Shown piece by piece: positions 12,058 to 24,079 of a stretch of DNA of 64,000 nucleotides. Source of the stretch: Halichondria panicea (lineage: Eukaryota > Porifera > Demospongiae > Suberitida > Halichondriidae); the NCBI RefSeq assembly GCF_963675165.1, contig NC_087377.1, forward strand, positions 9,193,122-9,257,121, in the 5' to 3' direction. The notes below the pieces were generated by a model that made no database searches, was not told where the DNA came from, and worked only from the letters and a program-made list of their open reading frames with translations. How positions within the stretch are numbered: the first letter of the stretch is position 1; every line of letters starts with the position of its first letter. The translations under genes were made by a program, and so were the position numbers.

Positions 12058-12261
12058 AAACAGGTTAGTATACTGCTTTTCGAAGTAAGAGAATGAGCCA
12101 AACTGTAGAGTGATCTGTTCAGATGATCCATCATCGTTTGAGGGCACAGTCGTATCCCCTGAATTTTGTCCAAAGGAATAAAACTCCTCCCGTGGAATAG
12201 CCAGCAAACAAGTCACAAATGACAGCAAAAAGATGATTGTCTTTTTAGATCTACCTTCCAT
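12058..12261 (-). CDS. Mesh-like exon 1: signal peptide
   Basis: The start ATG at 12261 opens 68 codons ending at donor GTAAGT. After MEGRSKK comes a hydrophobic core (IIFLLSFVTCLLA), a clear signal peptide, then the FYSFGQNSGD start of the NIDO region. Upstream in-frame codons add an implausible N-terminus, so I chose this Met. The exon ends in phase 0, matching exon 2. Confidence 0.75.
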
Positions 12262-12514
12262 GGTTCTCAAAGTTGTAGAATCAGTCACCTGGCCGAGATC
12301 CCAGAGCAGAGGAGGCAATTTCAGTGCACTAATCCGGTCCTGTAACTCTACATGTACCCATAAACCGCATGCTGGTAGCCACTGACCACATGAATGCGCA
12401 GCCCAGGTTGACCACAAACCACAAGTTTTAATGCTCAAAAACACTTAACAGTTGTAGCTGTAGGGTGCACTGCCATTAATTTTGTCTCAATTAATCTGCA
12501 TGAACGTTTACAGA

Positions 12515-12651
12515 GATTTCAGGTTGGTTGGCAGAAGTTAAAAGTTGAAGTGCAGCCATCTCACACTGTGTATGTTTTACTTCACTAATCCAATTAGTGG
12601 TCATGGTTGACTGCACTTTAACTTTTAACTTCTGCCAACCAATTTGAAATC
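12515..12651. mobile_element. 137-bp hairpin MITE
   Basis: Two ~40-bp arms (GATTTCAGGTTGGTTGGCAG and its inverse, then a shared TTAAAAGTT block) surround a ~55-bp loop. It would fold into a long hairpin. It lies upstream of the Mesh-like gene start. Confidence 0.6.
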
Positions 12652-12722
12652 CTCTATATCAATGATATAATTATCTCTAAGCTTGAAATTATAGGTGTTA
12701 ATAATCATAATCATGGGATGGA

Positions 12723-12828
12723 TTAGCCTCGGTCCCAGGCCGATTTTTTTTTAATAGAACGAAGTTGAAAAATACTAGTAGGCGACCTAGCGTTCAATTG
12801 GAGACGGATCGGCCTGGGGTCGAGGCTA
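12723..12828. mobile_element. 106-bp TAGCC-family element, 9-bp duplication
   Basis: Ends TAGCCTCGGTCCCAGGCCGA and the inverse GATCGGCCTGGGGTCGAGGC. Perfect 9-bp duplication GGGATGGAT at 12714-12722 and 12829-12837. Confidence 0.85.
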
Positions 12829-12921
12829 GGGATGGATTTTAAATCAGTAAAAAACTGGGATCGTATAGATATGAGAATATCAAGTATTTTATCACATGAT
12901 GGTTTTTTTAGGTAACTGATA

Positions 12922-13236
12922 ATTGCAATGTAAAAAAATTGCTAGACTTGGATGCATGGGGAAACACCAAAAAGTGTTGAAACAAGAAAGCAGACGATTA
13001 GATTAGGTTGCACTAAAACCCCACAAATAATTGGAGAAGTAAACCTCATCCCACCATGGAGCAATGTGAAAAATTGCAATCCATATTTTTTGGTGCTTTT
13101 CCAGAACACTCGCAAATTTCGCAAAAATGTACATATTCAAACGTTATAACAGATTGGGCTCTCTAGCTCATTTCCACGTTTTTGGTATCTCCCCAGTCCC
13201 CAAGCCAATTCTAGCAAATTTTGTGCAGATTGCAAC
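12922..13236. mobile_element. ~315-bp MITE with ATTGCAATGTAAAAAA ends
   Basis: Left end ATTGCAATGTAAAAAAATTG, right end GCAAATTTTGTGCAGATTGC. The inner arms match as GGGGAAACACCAAAAAGTG and its approximate inverse. Partial copies occur at 8800-8890, 9262-9370, 9490-9600 and 47811-47850 (inside a receptor B intron). Confidence 0.6.
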
Positions 13237-14890
13237 ATACTTTTTTTTCAGAAAAATGTGATAGCAACAAAACATGAGACATTCTCGGAATTTTTGACTG
13301 GTTTATAAATCAATGCTCTAAAGGTGTGTCGATGACGACGATGAGACTATAAATAATTATCGACCCCCCCCCCCCATTGACAGTAAATACAGTAAATAAT
13401 AATTATTAATAACAATTCTATAGCTGTGTTGTAGTTGAGTTCGTATTACCATTCAATGCGGCATTTTCGGCAGACCAAGACGGAGATATCACGAATAGTC
13501 TAGTAGAGAAAAAATGGATCTATTCTTGATTCCATGCAGGCTGCAGGAAAGTCGAGCTATATATAATTATAATTAGCAGAGCCATTCTACATAGTAGCAT
13601 ACGATGCATGCATGGTAGTTTAATAATTATTATAACTCACCATAATTCTAGTAGTTAGCTTTGCAGCTTTGAGTGATATAGAAGTATATTATGCTTGACC
13701 AATTGTGTTGGTTTGAATAATACTTATACTGTATTTGGGTGGTATTAGCACTGCATGTTATTAGAGGTGTGCCGCTTTTAGCCACATTTTGGGGGATTTG
13801 TATTACCGTATTGTAATGTTTTGGACTTATTCCTAACCTGGTATTTACCTTATTGATTTTTGTAGTCATATCCGGTTGGGCATTGCGCTCTGCGCAGCCG
13901 GCTGTATTGTTCAACTTATTATGCAATGTTTTGTAATCACCTGAGTCTCGATAATATATGATCTTTTAACCAAGACAATAAAGATAGCCGTGTGCACAGC
14001 AATAGTGTAGCAGTAAACCTAGCTACTACATAACACGTATATAATTATTAAATGCTAGAAATATTATATGCAAGCGTGAAATAATATTATTATGGCAAGA
14101 ACGTTATGCGATATTTATTTTATGCTCTCGTTAAATCATGGTCAGTGCAGTTTAGCGAGCGAAGTGGCTGCATTTCAGAAAATAGCAGTGGCTAAAATAA
14201 TTATTCATCTAATGACTATTATTATAATTTGCGGTACAGTACGATAATGACTTGTAAATTGAGTTGTACATGTATGATGTACCCTTACATGCACGAGTCA
14301 CACCGGCTCATAAGAAAACAATCGGGTATAGACAATTTGAGAGAAAAAATTAATTTGGAAAGGCCTATATAGCCAGAACGCAAGCAAGAACGCTTAGGTT
14401 AGATCGCAAAGTCTCGCTCAACATTTCACCCAAAAATGAGAAAATAATGAAGGAATATTAAGGGATTAGCTGTTGCTAAATTTCTTGTCCTAACAATGTT
14501 ACACCTTGCAAAATGTTTTTTAGTCTGATATAAAATTATGATAATTACGCAGGGACTCTAATATTAATTTTGACTAATTTTGTACAGCTTAGGATAGCAA
14601 CGTTGAATCAATTGCCGTAGACTAATTTTGTAGTTTTAATTTCCGTATGATGCTCTTCAATACGAAAATAACCCGCTATATCGTTTTTTGCAATGCAATA
14701 CAACTTCACTGCATATAGGCGATTGAAATGGAGAAATTGTGAAGAATTATAGACACACAAGCACTTTCCTTTATTGGGACGGAACTCAGCGTCGATTAAT
14801 CACACCCAAAATTAATTGCTTAAGTAAATGTACATGTAATTCTTGCATGGTCATGTACCGTAGTTTTGTACAAACTATCTATTTACTAAA
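13237..14890. other. Non-coding AT-rich stretch
   Basis: No gene seen. Contains a C run at about 13365-13375. A segment near 14570-14690 is repeated imperfectly at 15255-15365 (shared box: tacgaaaataaccc), on either side of the pogo-type MITE. Confidence 0.35.
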
Positions 14891-14892
14891 TA

Positions 14893-15249
14893 CAGTAGAC
14901 TCTCGTTAATCCGGCCACCCTTGGGACAGTATTTACAGCTTGGCTGAAATAGCGAGGTGACTGCATTTCAGAAATAGCCGCAGCTAAAAATGACCCTACC
15001 TCGAATCTAGTGACTAATTTTGCGGCTCTGTTTCAAGGATAATGAATCATTACTTTCCATATCCAATTTTGTCTGCCACACCACACCCAAAACATCATAC
15101 CCGGCCGTAAAAAACCTACTTTGGGAAAGCCACACAACCAACCGGTTTATGGAATAGCGAGTGGCCGCAACAAGTTTTGTGTAGTAAACATCTGGCTAAC
15201 AATCTGTGCCATACTAAATGGCCGTACTGTAGAGAGTGAGAGTCTACTG
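14893..15249. mobile_element. pogo/Tigger-type MITE, CTCGTTAATCCGG subfamily
   Basis: Ends CAGTAGACTCTCGTTAATCC and GAGAGTCTACTG, with TA on both sides (14891-14892, 15250-15251). These are the termini and target duplication expected of pogo-like members of the Tc1/mariner group. A degraded pogo transposase is present at 39.0-40.5 kb. Non-autonomous. Confidence 0.75.
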
Positions 15250-15757
15250 TATTCGTACAGCTCAGGATAGTGACGTTACATCTATAATTATTATGCCAGA
15301 AAAATTTGCTGTTTTAATATTTGTACGTGCTCTACTGATACGAAAATAACCCACTATATGGGTACGTAGGTTGTGTGCACAATTCAATACAGAGACAAAT
15401 AATTTATCTGAGGTGTAAAACTTCACTAAGTTGAAACGTAATTATGGGCGAGCATAAAATTAATAATAATTATCCTAAACAGTCAACACACACTCGCGCA
15501 CTTTCTTAGCGATCTTGAGACTCTTCACTTTATTCTCAAACTTAGCTGACTGTATCTGTACAGGATGAAGGACATTATTAACCCTACTCAAGAGTATAAA
15601 AATATACATTTAGAATAGACTACTCGTTGGCGCTATAAAAATGAAAGTATCGTGGGTGCTGATCTATCGGTATACATGGATCCGAACAAATTAATACAAC
15701 ACTTTTTGCTTGTATGCAGGGAACGGTGCAAAAGAGTGGGAAAAGGTTGACTATTAA

Positions 15758-15783
15758 TAAGGGTTAGGGTTAGGGTTAGGGTT
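15758..15783 (+). repeat. Interstitial telomere-type repeat (TTAGGG)
   Basis: About four uninterrupted copies of TTAGGG, the metazoan telomere unit, in an otherwise ordinary non-coding region. Too short and isolated to be a chromosome end. Confidence 0.9.
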
Positions 15784-15862
15784 GCAGCCACCAATAGTTA
15801 GTGCTAATGGTACAGAGAGCAAATTACTAATTTTTATACGTGAAAGTGAAGTTAGTATAATC

Positions 15863-16452
15863 AAAATTGTTTGCTAAACACGAACTAGCCACAAATATAT
15901 AAGCCATAACTCTAGACAGAAGCGTTTTGTTTCAAATCCACAAATCAAATAAACTAAAAGCAAAGCTATTACTTGTATTTGTATTGCAACCATAGAACAT
16001 TTCCAACAATAGTTTGCTAAACATGAACTAGCCACAAATATATAAGCCATAACTCTAGACAGAAGCTTTTTGTTTCAAATCCACAAATCAAAAGCAAAGC
16101 TATTACTTGTATCTGTATTGCAACCATAGAACATTTCCAACAATAATGCAAAATTGTTTGCTAAACACGAACTAGCCACAAATATATAAGCCATAACTCT
16201 AGACAGAAGCTTTTTGTTTCAAATCCACGAATCAAATAAACTAAAAGCAAAGCTATTACTTGTATCTGTATTGCAACCATAGAACATTTCCAACAATAAT
16301 GCAAAATTGTTTGCTAAACACGAACTAGCCACAAATATATAAGCCATAACTCTAGACAGAAGCTTTTTGTTTCAAATCCACGAATCAAATAAACTAAAAG
16401 CAAAGCTATTACTTGTATCTGTATTGCAACCATAGAACATTTCCAACAATCA
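15863..16452 (+). repeat. Tandem array, about four 143-153-bp units
   Basis: Units begin near 15864, 16007, 16151 and 16304 with AAATTGTTTGCTAAACACG and end in CATTTCCAACAATAATGC. The copies are very similar, differing mainly in small deletions, which suggests recent amplification or gene conversion. No open frame persists through the units. Confidence 0.9.
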
Positions 16453-19400
16453 TGCACTGACACACACAAACACATGCACTATACGTATATATATGCCTCT
16501 GACGTGCATGCCCATGCATTGATGTATATTGATGGTATTGGATGTTACCAGGATAAAGAAGTTGAGAGTTAGTATAACTAATAGTATTAAGGCTCTGAAC
16601 ACATTGACACTTCCTTCACATACATGCATAACTGTTTGCTAACATTAGCTTTACCATAAACTGTGCACTCCCATTTGGCTAACATGCACACTGTCACTTA
16701 CTTAGCACAGACTATCTTGCCACATTATACTTCCTCTCCAGTAGTACAAATTCACCTCATGTAGTTATCCACTGGCTCATCCTTCAACCAGTGCTCCCCA
16801 TCCTGCACATGTGTGGGCGTGTGGAGGGAGTGGTTAAAGGTAAATGCACTGTAAATACGTAAATAGGTTGGAAATATACTTTTGGTTTGGAAACAAACTT
16901 AAAGAGTTCTACTTTTGCATTTGAAATGATATGGGGTGTATTAAGGAGTAGCATGCATACTTACTTTGTGGTACATGATTAAAAATAATAATAGCAAACA
17001 TTTTCCACCTTAGGGTTTAGCCAGATATAGAAATTATAACGAGACGTTCTGGATTAATTAATTATCAACCCTCACTGGCACATGGACCAACAAAGTGACC
17101 CAAGCCGGTAATGGGGGCCACTATAATTATTGATTAGGTACTTAATCGCATGTTGTCCTATTATTCACTGTGATTCGTAGAGTGGATTAATCAATCGCAT
17201 ATCAGTAATTAACGTCATTAACGACGTGCAATTACTGCCTTGACGACGTGTAGCTCTAGTTCAACGTGCAAGTTTAGGCTTCTTAGTTTTTATACAACAA
17301 CGAAGCTTTAACATCGAAATCTGCCAATATTAAAACTAATAATTTGTCGTGTGGAGGCATCCAGGTGAATAGACTCACATGTCACACACAAATAAACTAA
17401 CCAACGGACTACTATACCGCCCACACGCGCCTCGGGTAATGAATGTTGTTCACGAGTCTCAGCTCTCAACGGTGCAGCTAGCAAGCTAGACAACACCCAT
17501 TTTTTCCAGCTGTAGAAAGTAAGCGGCACCATAATTTACCATTTTTAAGGCGCCACATTAAAATAATTAGGTTGGTAAAGGTGGCTCTATTAGGAGGTTG
17601 ATAAATTAGTTTCGAGGCTGGATGGCGCATCTTTAGAGGGGCGCCTTCTAATTGGAGGTAAAAAACAGTTTTGAAAATGGACTGTGCATGCAGCTCTTGG
17701 TCTTCCAACAGGCCTATATGTACGTAGGTTGCACAGTTTGTTTTGGCTTGGGGGCTGCCCAAAATGTGGAAGGAATAATTCTGTGATCTGTTTGCTCATT
17801 TTACCTCTATATACCGCATCTTTAGAGGGTCGCCTAAAAAGAGCTTATATTATGGTAGGCGCTAGGCACCAGCTGGGCTAAACGCAAATTTTGCCACTCA
17901 AGTGAATTATTTTTTTGGGCGCTGTACTGAATTACATCATGGTATGGTAGTGCTACATAGACTGACATGCATGCATCACAATGGACTCGAGTAAGGCAAT
18001 GTATTGTATAGTACAACAGACTTCAAAAACAAGCCTTGCAGCTGTTACCTTTTTTGAATTCCTAGCCAAGTGTCCACATATGTCTTTGCTTTGCTTGTGA
18101 TGTATCATCCATAGTGATAGATCTAGTGTCTCTATGCGCTATGCTGTCCTGGGATGTACAAATTCTCTATCAAACCACAGCCACAGCAGAGCCACGAGGT
18201 TAATTCTTGCACATGCCCATGAATGAAAACATGGCGTCTATAGATAGGCTTGTGAGTAAGCATCACCAGGAGATAGCTGAACTTTATAATGATAGAAGTG
18301 ATCTGAGTGGATGATTATAACTGGAAAGTGCAGTGTGAGAGTATTAAATACTAAGGTTTGGCAAATCTGGTGTTGACTAGACTATGTCTTGTTCTAGATG
18401 ATTATTAACTTTCACATTCTTTCATTCCAGAATCCTTGCTATTAAGATATGAAAACGAAGGACGGCTATAAAGTGTCAGACGTACACTGAGTGGTCAACT
18501 CATCACAGGCATGCAGAGATCACGGAATGCATGGGAGCTGTATAGATCTACTAACTACAGTATTGTGGATATTGAGTTCAAGAAATTATTTTGGAGGATG
18601 AGGCTTAGCCTCTAGCCTCGATCATCGACACCATGGAAGACAGTCTTTTGGTGAAGGTAAAACAACTGTAGGTATATACAAAAAGGTGCATGGGCTGTAA
18701 TCATTATTTTTGTCATTCTTATCGTCCCCCAACACATGCATGCACCAGGAGTTATGTGGTCAATTATGGCTTCATTTAGTCTTTTTCTGGTTCACTGGTA
18801 TATGCCATGGACTTTTAACGTAGCTGGTTCTATGATATGCATACAGTAAACTATGACAAAGTTGTGGCATCATTAAAAGGACCATTCTTTAGTGCGGTAC
18901 ATTGTCTTGTACACAACTTTGTTGTTTCATTATTCATTTTTGGGTTGTGCGTAATTATATAATTGGGTACAAGTTCTGTTCACATGTTGTTTACATTAGA
19001 GCCGTACTGCTGGTTGGGTTATACTGTGAGTGTCATGCATAATTATATTTGTCCCATAATTAAACACTTATAGAGCTGCATGGAATAGTTTAAATTCAAG
19101 TTGAGCAGTGAGTCCTAGCTATAATGTCTATATAATTATGGGCATGCATGTAAACTGGTTTGAAGGTTTTGACTGTTGCACTCTGTGTGTCTCATGTGAA
19201 TAGCATTTTGTAAGACATCTACTTGCAAAACATGTCATTTACTGATTGGCGTGCATGTGAGTTATTCACATGCATAATATAGCTGACGGTTCGAACCGTC
19301 AAGTGAATTGGTAGTGACAAATTGCAATTATTATAACTTTTTCTCCTGACAACAAATGCTGCATGCATGGTGATCTGCCACACAGGTCTAAGTAGTACAA

Positions 19401-20512
19401 GGATTCCATGCAAAGGTCCTCATTTTATTAACCTGAGGCTATACATAATTATCATAAAGCATACACCAGATTGCAAAATTGCAATAATTATAGTCACACT
19501 ATAACAATGTATCTCTGATTGGCTGCTTCCATAACTTGGCCCTTGGTCAAAAACATTCACTATGTATCATGCACAGCATGCAGACACACTAAGTTTGCAC
19601 CCATATATAAACTATCCATATCAAGACTTTCATGCTGAGTGTTTGTTCATTTTAAGAGGATGTACAAAAGGTATCACTATACGGGGGGGGGGGGGGGAGT
19701 TTGGCTTTTCACCTCTCATTCTATCAGACTCAATGAAAGCACCACAGGTGGTGATGCCTCGGTGGAAGCTTTTTCGACATATAAAGCTATAAAACAATGA
19801 TTGTTGCTTAAAAGGACGTTATACAGTTACTGTACAGCTATAGTTTAATTTTCAAACTTATAATAATAATTATAATATATAGGGGCCAAAAAGTAAAGCC
19901 GACAGCCTTCAATTTTGCCAATATTCATGCAGATCAGATGCGATACTTACATTATGTAAGATGACTCCTACTGGACTACATGTACACAAGTTGCATGAAT
20001 GATACCTTATTTCATCGTGCCATAGTGATACAATTCAATTAAACTTGTTTTGAATGAACTGTATAGACAGAACAGGAACCAACTATACCATTTTTGGAGT
20101 CCTAAACATAATATTATTATTGTGGTGGCACTGCATGTAAACACATACAACTTCAACTACTGTAAACACAACATAATGCGTACTAATTACAACGCCACTA
20201 ACAATTTATTAGGATTTTCCAGTGGCACACAAAACCTATAAAATTCCAGTTTGGCGTTTATAATTATTACAGTGATGCTTAGCAATAGAACGTATAGAAT
20301 ACTAGTTGCTGGTTATTATAGATCAGTTGTACATGCATGTGACCTCGATTTAAGGCTGTATTTCACCTATACATCAGCAAATAATAATTTATACTTTTCT
20401 TTGCGCTCAATTAGTGTTTGCGATTATACGCCCAGTTCCCTAATAATCTTAAACTTCTTGCAGAAAAGCTATAGGGTGGGCGTATTTATTAGTTTTAACA
20501 CTTAGACTTAAT
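16453..20512. other. Non-coding stretch with repeat fragments
   Basis: I find no supportable gene. About 17276-17450 is another copy of the repeat at 49388-49640. A G run sits at 19683-19697. Short ATGs in good context at 18231 and 18634 were considered and rejected. The rest is AT-rich without periodic structure that I can see. Confidence 0.35.
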
Positions 20513-21440
20513 TATGCCTCGAGGCGTAGCCGCACGAGGGATACGGTAAAGCTGACTGTGTGTCTGTGTGTCTGTTCCAGCTGTAACTGCTCAACGGTTG
20601 CAATGCGACGAAAACTAACAGCTTCTATAGGCTTCTAGCCACGTTCTCTTGGATTTTGATTTGTGGATTAGCAAACTAAAGCTTCTTTCTCGAGTTATGG
20701 CTAGTTTGACTCACATTGAAGGCTGTTGCAGTCTCTTCAGAATCTTTCATAGCATCATCTGTCCGCACAAACTTTCTATTCAACATATGAGTTAGCCTTG
20801 CACTAAAGCGCTAGCTTTTTGTTAGCTACAAGACTCAGAAAATACCTGTTAAAACAGCTAGCTAGCAGTAGCCATTTGTGAAATTGATCTCTTTGGACAC
20901 ACCCTTTAATTATTCCTATGGATGTAATGCGCATGCGCGCTCATTCCCCAGACCAGATCCTGGCAGAATCATATTTTTCTTGAGGGCCTGGTAAGCCACA
21001 AAACACTACTATAGATAACAATATGTATGTACACAAGTCTTTTCTTCTTAAATATTATAATTATACACTGCATGAACTACAGATCCAATTTTCTTCTTTC
21101 TTGAGGTCCTGGTATTAAATCCACATAATACAACAATAGATGCATGTAATAAGTCTTTTCTTCTCAGTGACTTTATATAGATAAGCTAACTTTATGAAAT
21201 AATTATGCACTTCCGCTTATAATTAATTGAAAACAAAATCTTCTTCTTTGTTGCTTCCTAGATCCTTGAGGTCCTGGTATAAGCAGCCACAAAACACAAC
21301 AATGATACCATAATTATACAATTGCAAGTCAGTTTTAGACAGATTATTTTATACACTTTTTCCTCTTCTATACTTTCTCTTCTATACTTTTGAGCGAAAG
21401 CAAATCATGGCGAGAGGCATTAGCACAGCGCCAGCTTGAA
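20513..21440 (+). repeat. ~0.9-kb dispersed repeat, copy 2
   Basis: Same family and orientation as 9719-10515: starts TGCCTCGAGGCGTAGCCG and ends near GCGAGAGGCATTAGCACAGC. It retains a middle part (box CATAGCATCATCTGTCCGC) that copy 1 lacks but the reverse copy at 62808-63640 has, so copy 1 carries an internal deletion. Confidence 0.8.
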
Positions 21441-22236
21441 CACTAGTTACTGGTCATTGTTTAGTTACAATAGTTTGTGTTAGGAATGTTTATTAGTAAT
21501 TATCTCTGTTGAGTTTCCTGGAGCAGAGCCTCCCTTAGTATAGTCTTTTGTTTTGTACTATAGTTCTTTGTTGTAAAGAGGCCCTGCGCGTCTCTGTGCA
21601 CTATACCCTGCATGCATGTTCTGTTTTGTCAGTGTCTTTCTGTGATCTCTATTGTTACCTGAAACTCTGTCAAATTCAACTTGCTTGTCGCTTACTAGCT
21701 ATAGCTCAAACTGCTGTGCATCAGATCTCTTGCCAATAGTATTTTCTCGAGGGTACGGTGTGTGCTATGTGTGCTTGTCATGTTTGTGGTTTTATTGCAT
21801 CTGGTGTGGTTGGTTTTAATTAACAGGAAATGAGATTTACAGGAAGTGGTGTCACTTTGATACCCTTCCCTCAGTGACAAACCAGAAACATGAATTTCAT
21901 TAACAGTGGGCCTCAATACTAGGAGACTTGAAAAGCAAGGAGTTTGGCCAGTTGCTGGTGTTTTTTGCTGCACAGGTGAGCCTCGATTCCAGGCCTATAT
22001 ATATATAAAGTAGATCCAATTATAGCCGGAACAATTATATTTTAGCTGCATGTGTTGTATTTATATTATAGCTATAGCATCTGTAGTTGAGTTTGTGCCA
22101 TTCAGTGCCTCCCCTCATTCTTATCTCTTAAATGTCCACAGGTTGTTTGACATGAGGCTGTTAATAGGTGCCATAATATGTCTGCTTGCAACGCTCCAGG
22201 AAGCCGTCTCCCAAGACGTACGTTGCAGCCACTGTA

Positions 22237-22532
22237 TACTACAACCTCGATTATCCGGCCCTCCATTATCCGGAACCTCGATTATCCGGCTTGACAATAT
22301 AATTTTTTTTAATGGGCGTGTCCCTTAAATGCGCGCATGCGCATTGCAGCTGTTACCATGGAGATAGGCCTGCTTATCTTCTGCGCGTGCGTAGACAACC
22401 ATGCGGCACTGCTGTTTATCAATTAAGTGGGTGGATCAAGGCGTGGTTTATCTATTCGATTATCCAGCATATTCAGTTATCCGGCCTGCCTCTGGAACCA
22501 TGCAAGGTGTCTGGATAATCGAGGTTTTACTG
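22237..22532. mobile_element. pogo/Tigger-type MITE, CCTCGATTATCCGG subfamily
   Basis: Ends ACAACCTCGATTATCCGG and GGATAATCGAGGTTTTACTG; the box CTCGATTATCCGG occurs twice at the left. The second copy is at 55782-56083, with shared interior GGGCGTGTCCCTTAAATGCG. Pogo-like termini; non-autonomous. Confidence 0.75.
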
Positions 22533-22742
22533 TATTGAGCTATAAGGCCACACCAAATTAATCTTATGATGTAGTAGTCATGATCAGAGTTCAAATTGGC
22601 CACGTGATCTATCAAAACGTAGTGAGGCAGTGACTTGTTATGGTGTTGTGTGACTCTGTTAGTGGGTTTTAATTACTACCGGGTCTATTATTGGTGATAG
22701 TTTGTGGCTTCACTAATCTAAGGCCTTAGGCTAAATTCCCAA

Positions 22743-22800
22743 TTATTATACTAAGGCGTAGCTGCACGAGGAATACGGTAAAGCTGTTCATGTGTGTGCA
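22743..22800 (+). repeat. Fragment of the GCGTAGCCG dispersed repeat
   Basis: A short piece (GGCGTAGCTGCACGAGGAATA) similar to the left end of the 9719-10515 family. The rest of that repeat is missing. Confidence 0.5.
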
Positions 22801-23429
22801 TAATTATAGCCTCGTTTGATGACTACTATGAATCTATGTGCTAATTATTGTTGTTGGCAGTAGGTGAGGCAGCTTGGCAGCCAACACAGGAAGATGCATC
22901 ACACACACTGCACCTAATCCAGGTCACGTGCACTGAGTAGTAAGCATAGTAAAACGAACCACTAATTCCATTTGCGCAAACATTGGCGGATAGGAAGCTA
23001 TCTAGGAACACGAACAAACATGCACAACACCTCAGAATTAGCCCTTTGTTTACTCACAGCTAAATCGCTTCTGACCTAATCTGATCCACCTGGGTTAATT
23101 GGCTAATCCGGATTACAACCCAGTTTACACGAACGCGGATAGATCAGATTAAAGGCCTCGTGTAAACCGGGTGTGCATTTGTGTCTGTTCCCGACCTAAA
23201 TTACCGACACCCCTAACCCTCCGCAAGCATCCTGTTCGTCGAAGAATGTCTATGGCCCAGTCCACACTCTTAGCTGAGACCTGTGTTGTCAACCCAGGGT
23301 TTATTATCCTGGTCTTCGTCTGTTTATCCTTGCGGATCTCTGATTCGGTCTCAATTTTCGAAACTACCTCTTGAGGTCTGTGGTCTCACCACATTGAAGG
23401 TAGAACCTCCTGACCTTTTTGCCAATCTA

Positions 23430-23880
23430 ATGGCTGATGTTTACCCAATCGCCACCAAGTCACGAAAGTAAAGTTAAAAGTGCAACGTCTACTTGGTGAA
23501 AGAATTATCAAATCCAGCAAACCTCCCTGGAGGGCTCAAGTTGTGGTTATACCCACAATAAAACCACAAGAATTAAGAGAATAGTTATTGACTACTCGCA
23601 AACTATATCACTCTTCTGTATGCTTTTCCCTTACTCCACATTGACGACACTCTATAGCCCAATATCGTGGTTTTTAGCACCATCGATCTACGCAGTCCAT
23701 AGCATTATAGGTCGGTATATTAAGGAAAATGACAAACCTTGCACGGCCTTCCAAGCTGGTGATGCATTGTATTAGCTCACACGTATCATCAAGTACCCTT
23801 TGGGGTAATGAACGGAGTGGAGTGTTTTCAGAGAATCGTGGCTGATGAAAGTGAAACGCCTACCTTTTTACAACCGTAAC
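23430..23880 (+). pseudogene. Ty3/gypsy-type reverse transcriptase remnant
   Basis: Across the three forward frames the usual order of gypsy RT motifs can be followed: IATKSRKYS, then ERIIKSSKPPWRAQVVV, a VIDYSQ block, FSTIDLRS and PFGVMNGVECFQRIV. Each is separated by frameshifts or stops, so the fragment is long dead. The catalytic YxDD block is not found. No LTRs are recognised nearby. The downstream retroelement piece at 24080-24660 appears to be from another family. Confidence 0.65.
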
Positions 23881-24079
23881 CATAATTACGTGGAAAGACT
23901 CAAGAAGAGCACTACGAAAATATAAAATGTACCCACCTAGCCAAAAATGTCAAAAGTGTTTTAAAACTGGCTATATTTAGTTACATAGTCAGGGAAGGAG
24001 AAGCCAGATCAGACCCTGAACCCCTACAACCCCTTTTGTAGCTCTCTCGGCTTGTAGATTTTCCAGTAGCCAATACTTT

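Larger units (their letters stand above)
5889..12261 (-). pseudogene. Mesh/SUSD2-like NIDO-AMOP-VWD protein, disrupted
   Basis: A multi-exon minus-strand gene. Readable exons with their high-to-low order: 12261-12058 (signal peptide and NIDO start), 11657-11394 and 9219-8920 (NIDO), 8430-8293 and 8081-7458 (E-set, then AMOP), 7234-7014 (AMOP end), 6846-6301 (VWD), 6129-5889 (post-VWD). Most have GT-AG borders with matching phases. The order NIDO, E-set, AMOP, VWD is that of Mesh, SUSD2 and MUC4: secreted or membrane adhesion proteins of epithelial surfaces. I see frameshifts in the second NIDO exon (2 extra bases), at the E-set/AMOP join, twice in AMOP and after VWD, and a TAG where NIDO proteins have Trp. 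It is a decaying gene, or a real gene in an assembly with uncorrected indels. The 3' part runs into the N gap. Confidence 0.8.

Noticed and set aside
12262-12444. Earlier in-frame Met codons for the Mesh-like gene
   Set aside because: Starting at 12261 places a clean signal peptide at the N-terminus; an upstream start would bury it behind a Cys/Trp-rich stretch of non-coding character.
15863-16452. CRISPR-like array
   Set aside because: Direct repeats of ~150 bp without short unique spacers, in an animal-type genome: an ordinary tandem array.
18231-18660. Short reading frames from ATGs in good context (MASIDRLVSKHHQEIAELY and MEDSLLVK before a GTAAAA donor)
   Set aside because: Each could be a first exon, but I could not find convincing continuing exons or a family. 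Not listed as genes.
23171-24060. One continuous retrotransposon from 23.2 to 24.66 kb
   Set aside because: The 5' part has gypsy-type RT text and the 3' part a poly(A)-tailed ORF shared with a target-primed insertion. I treat them as two different remnants.
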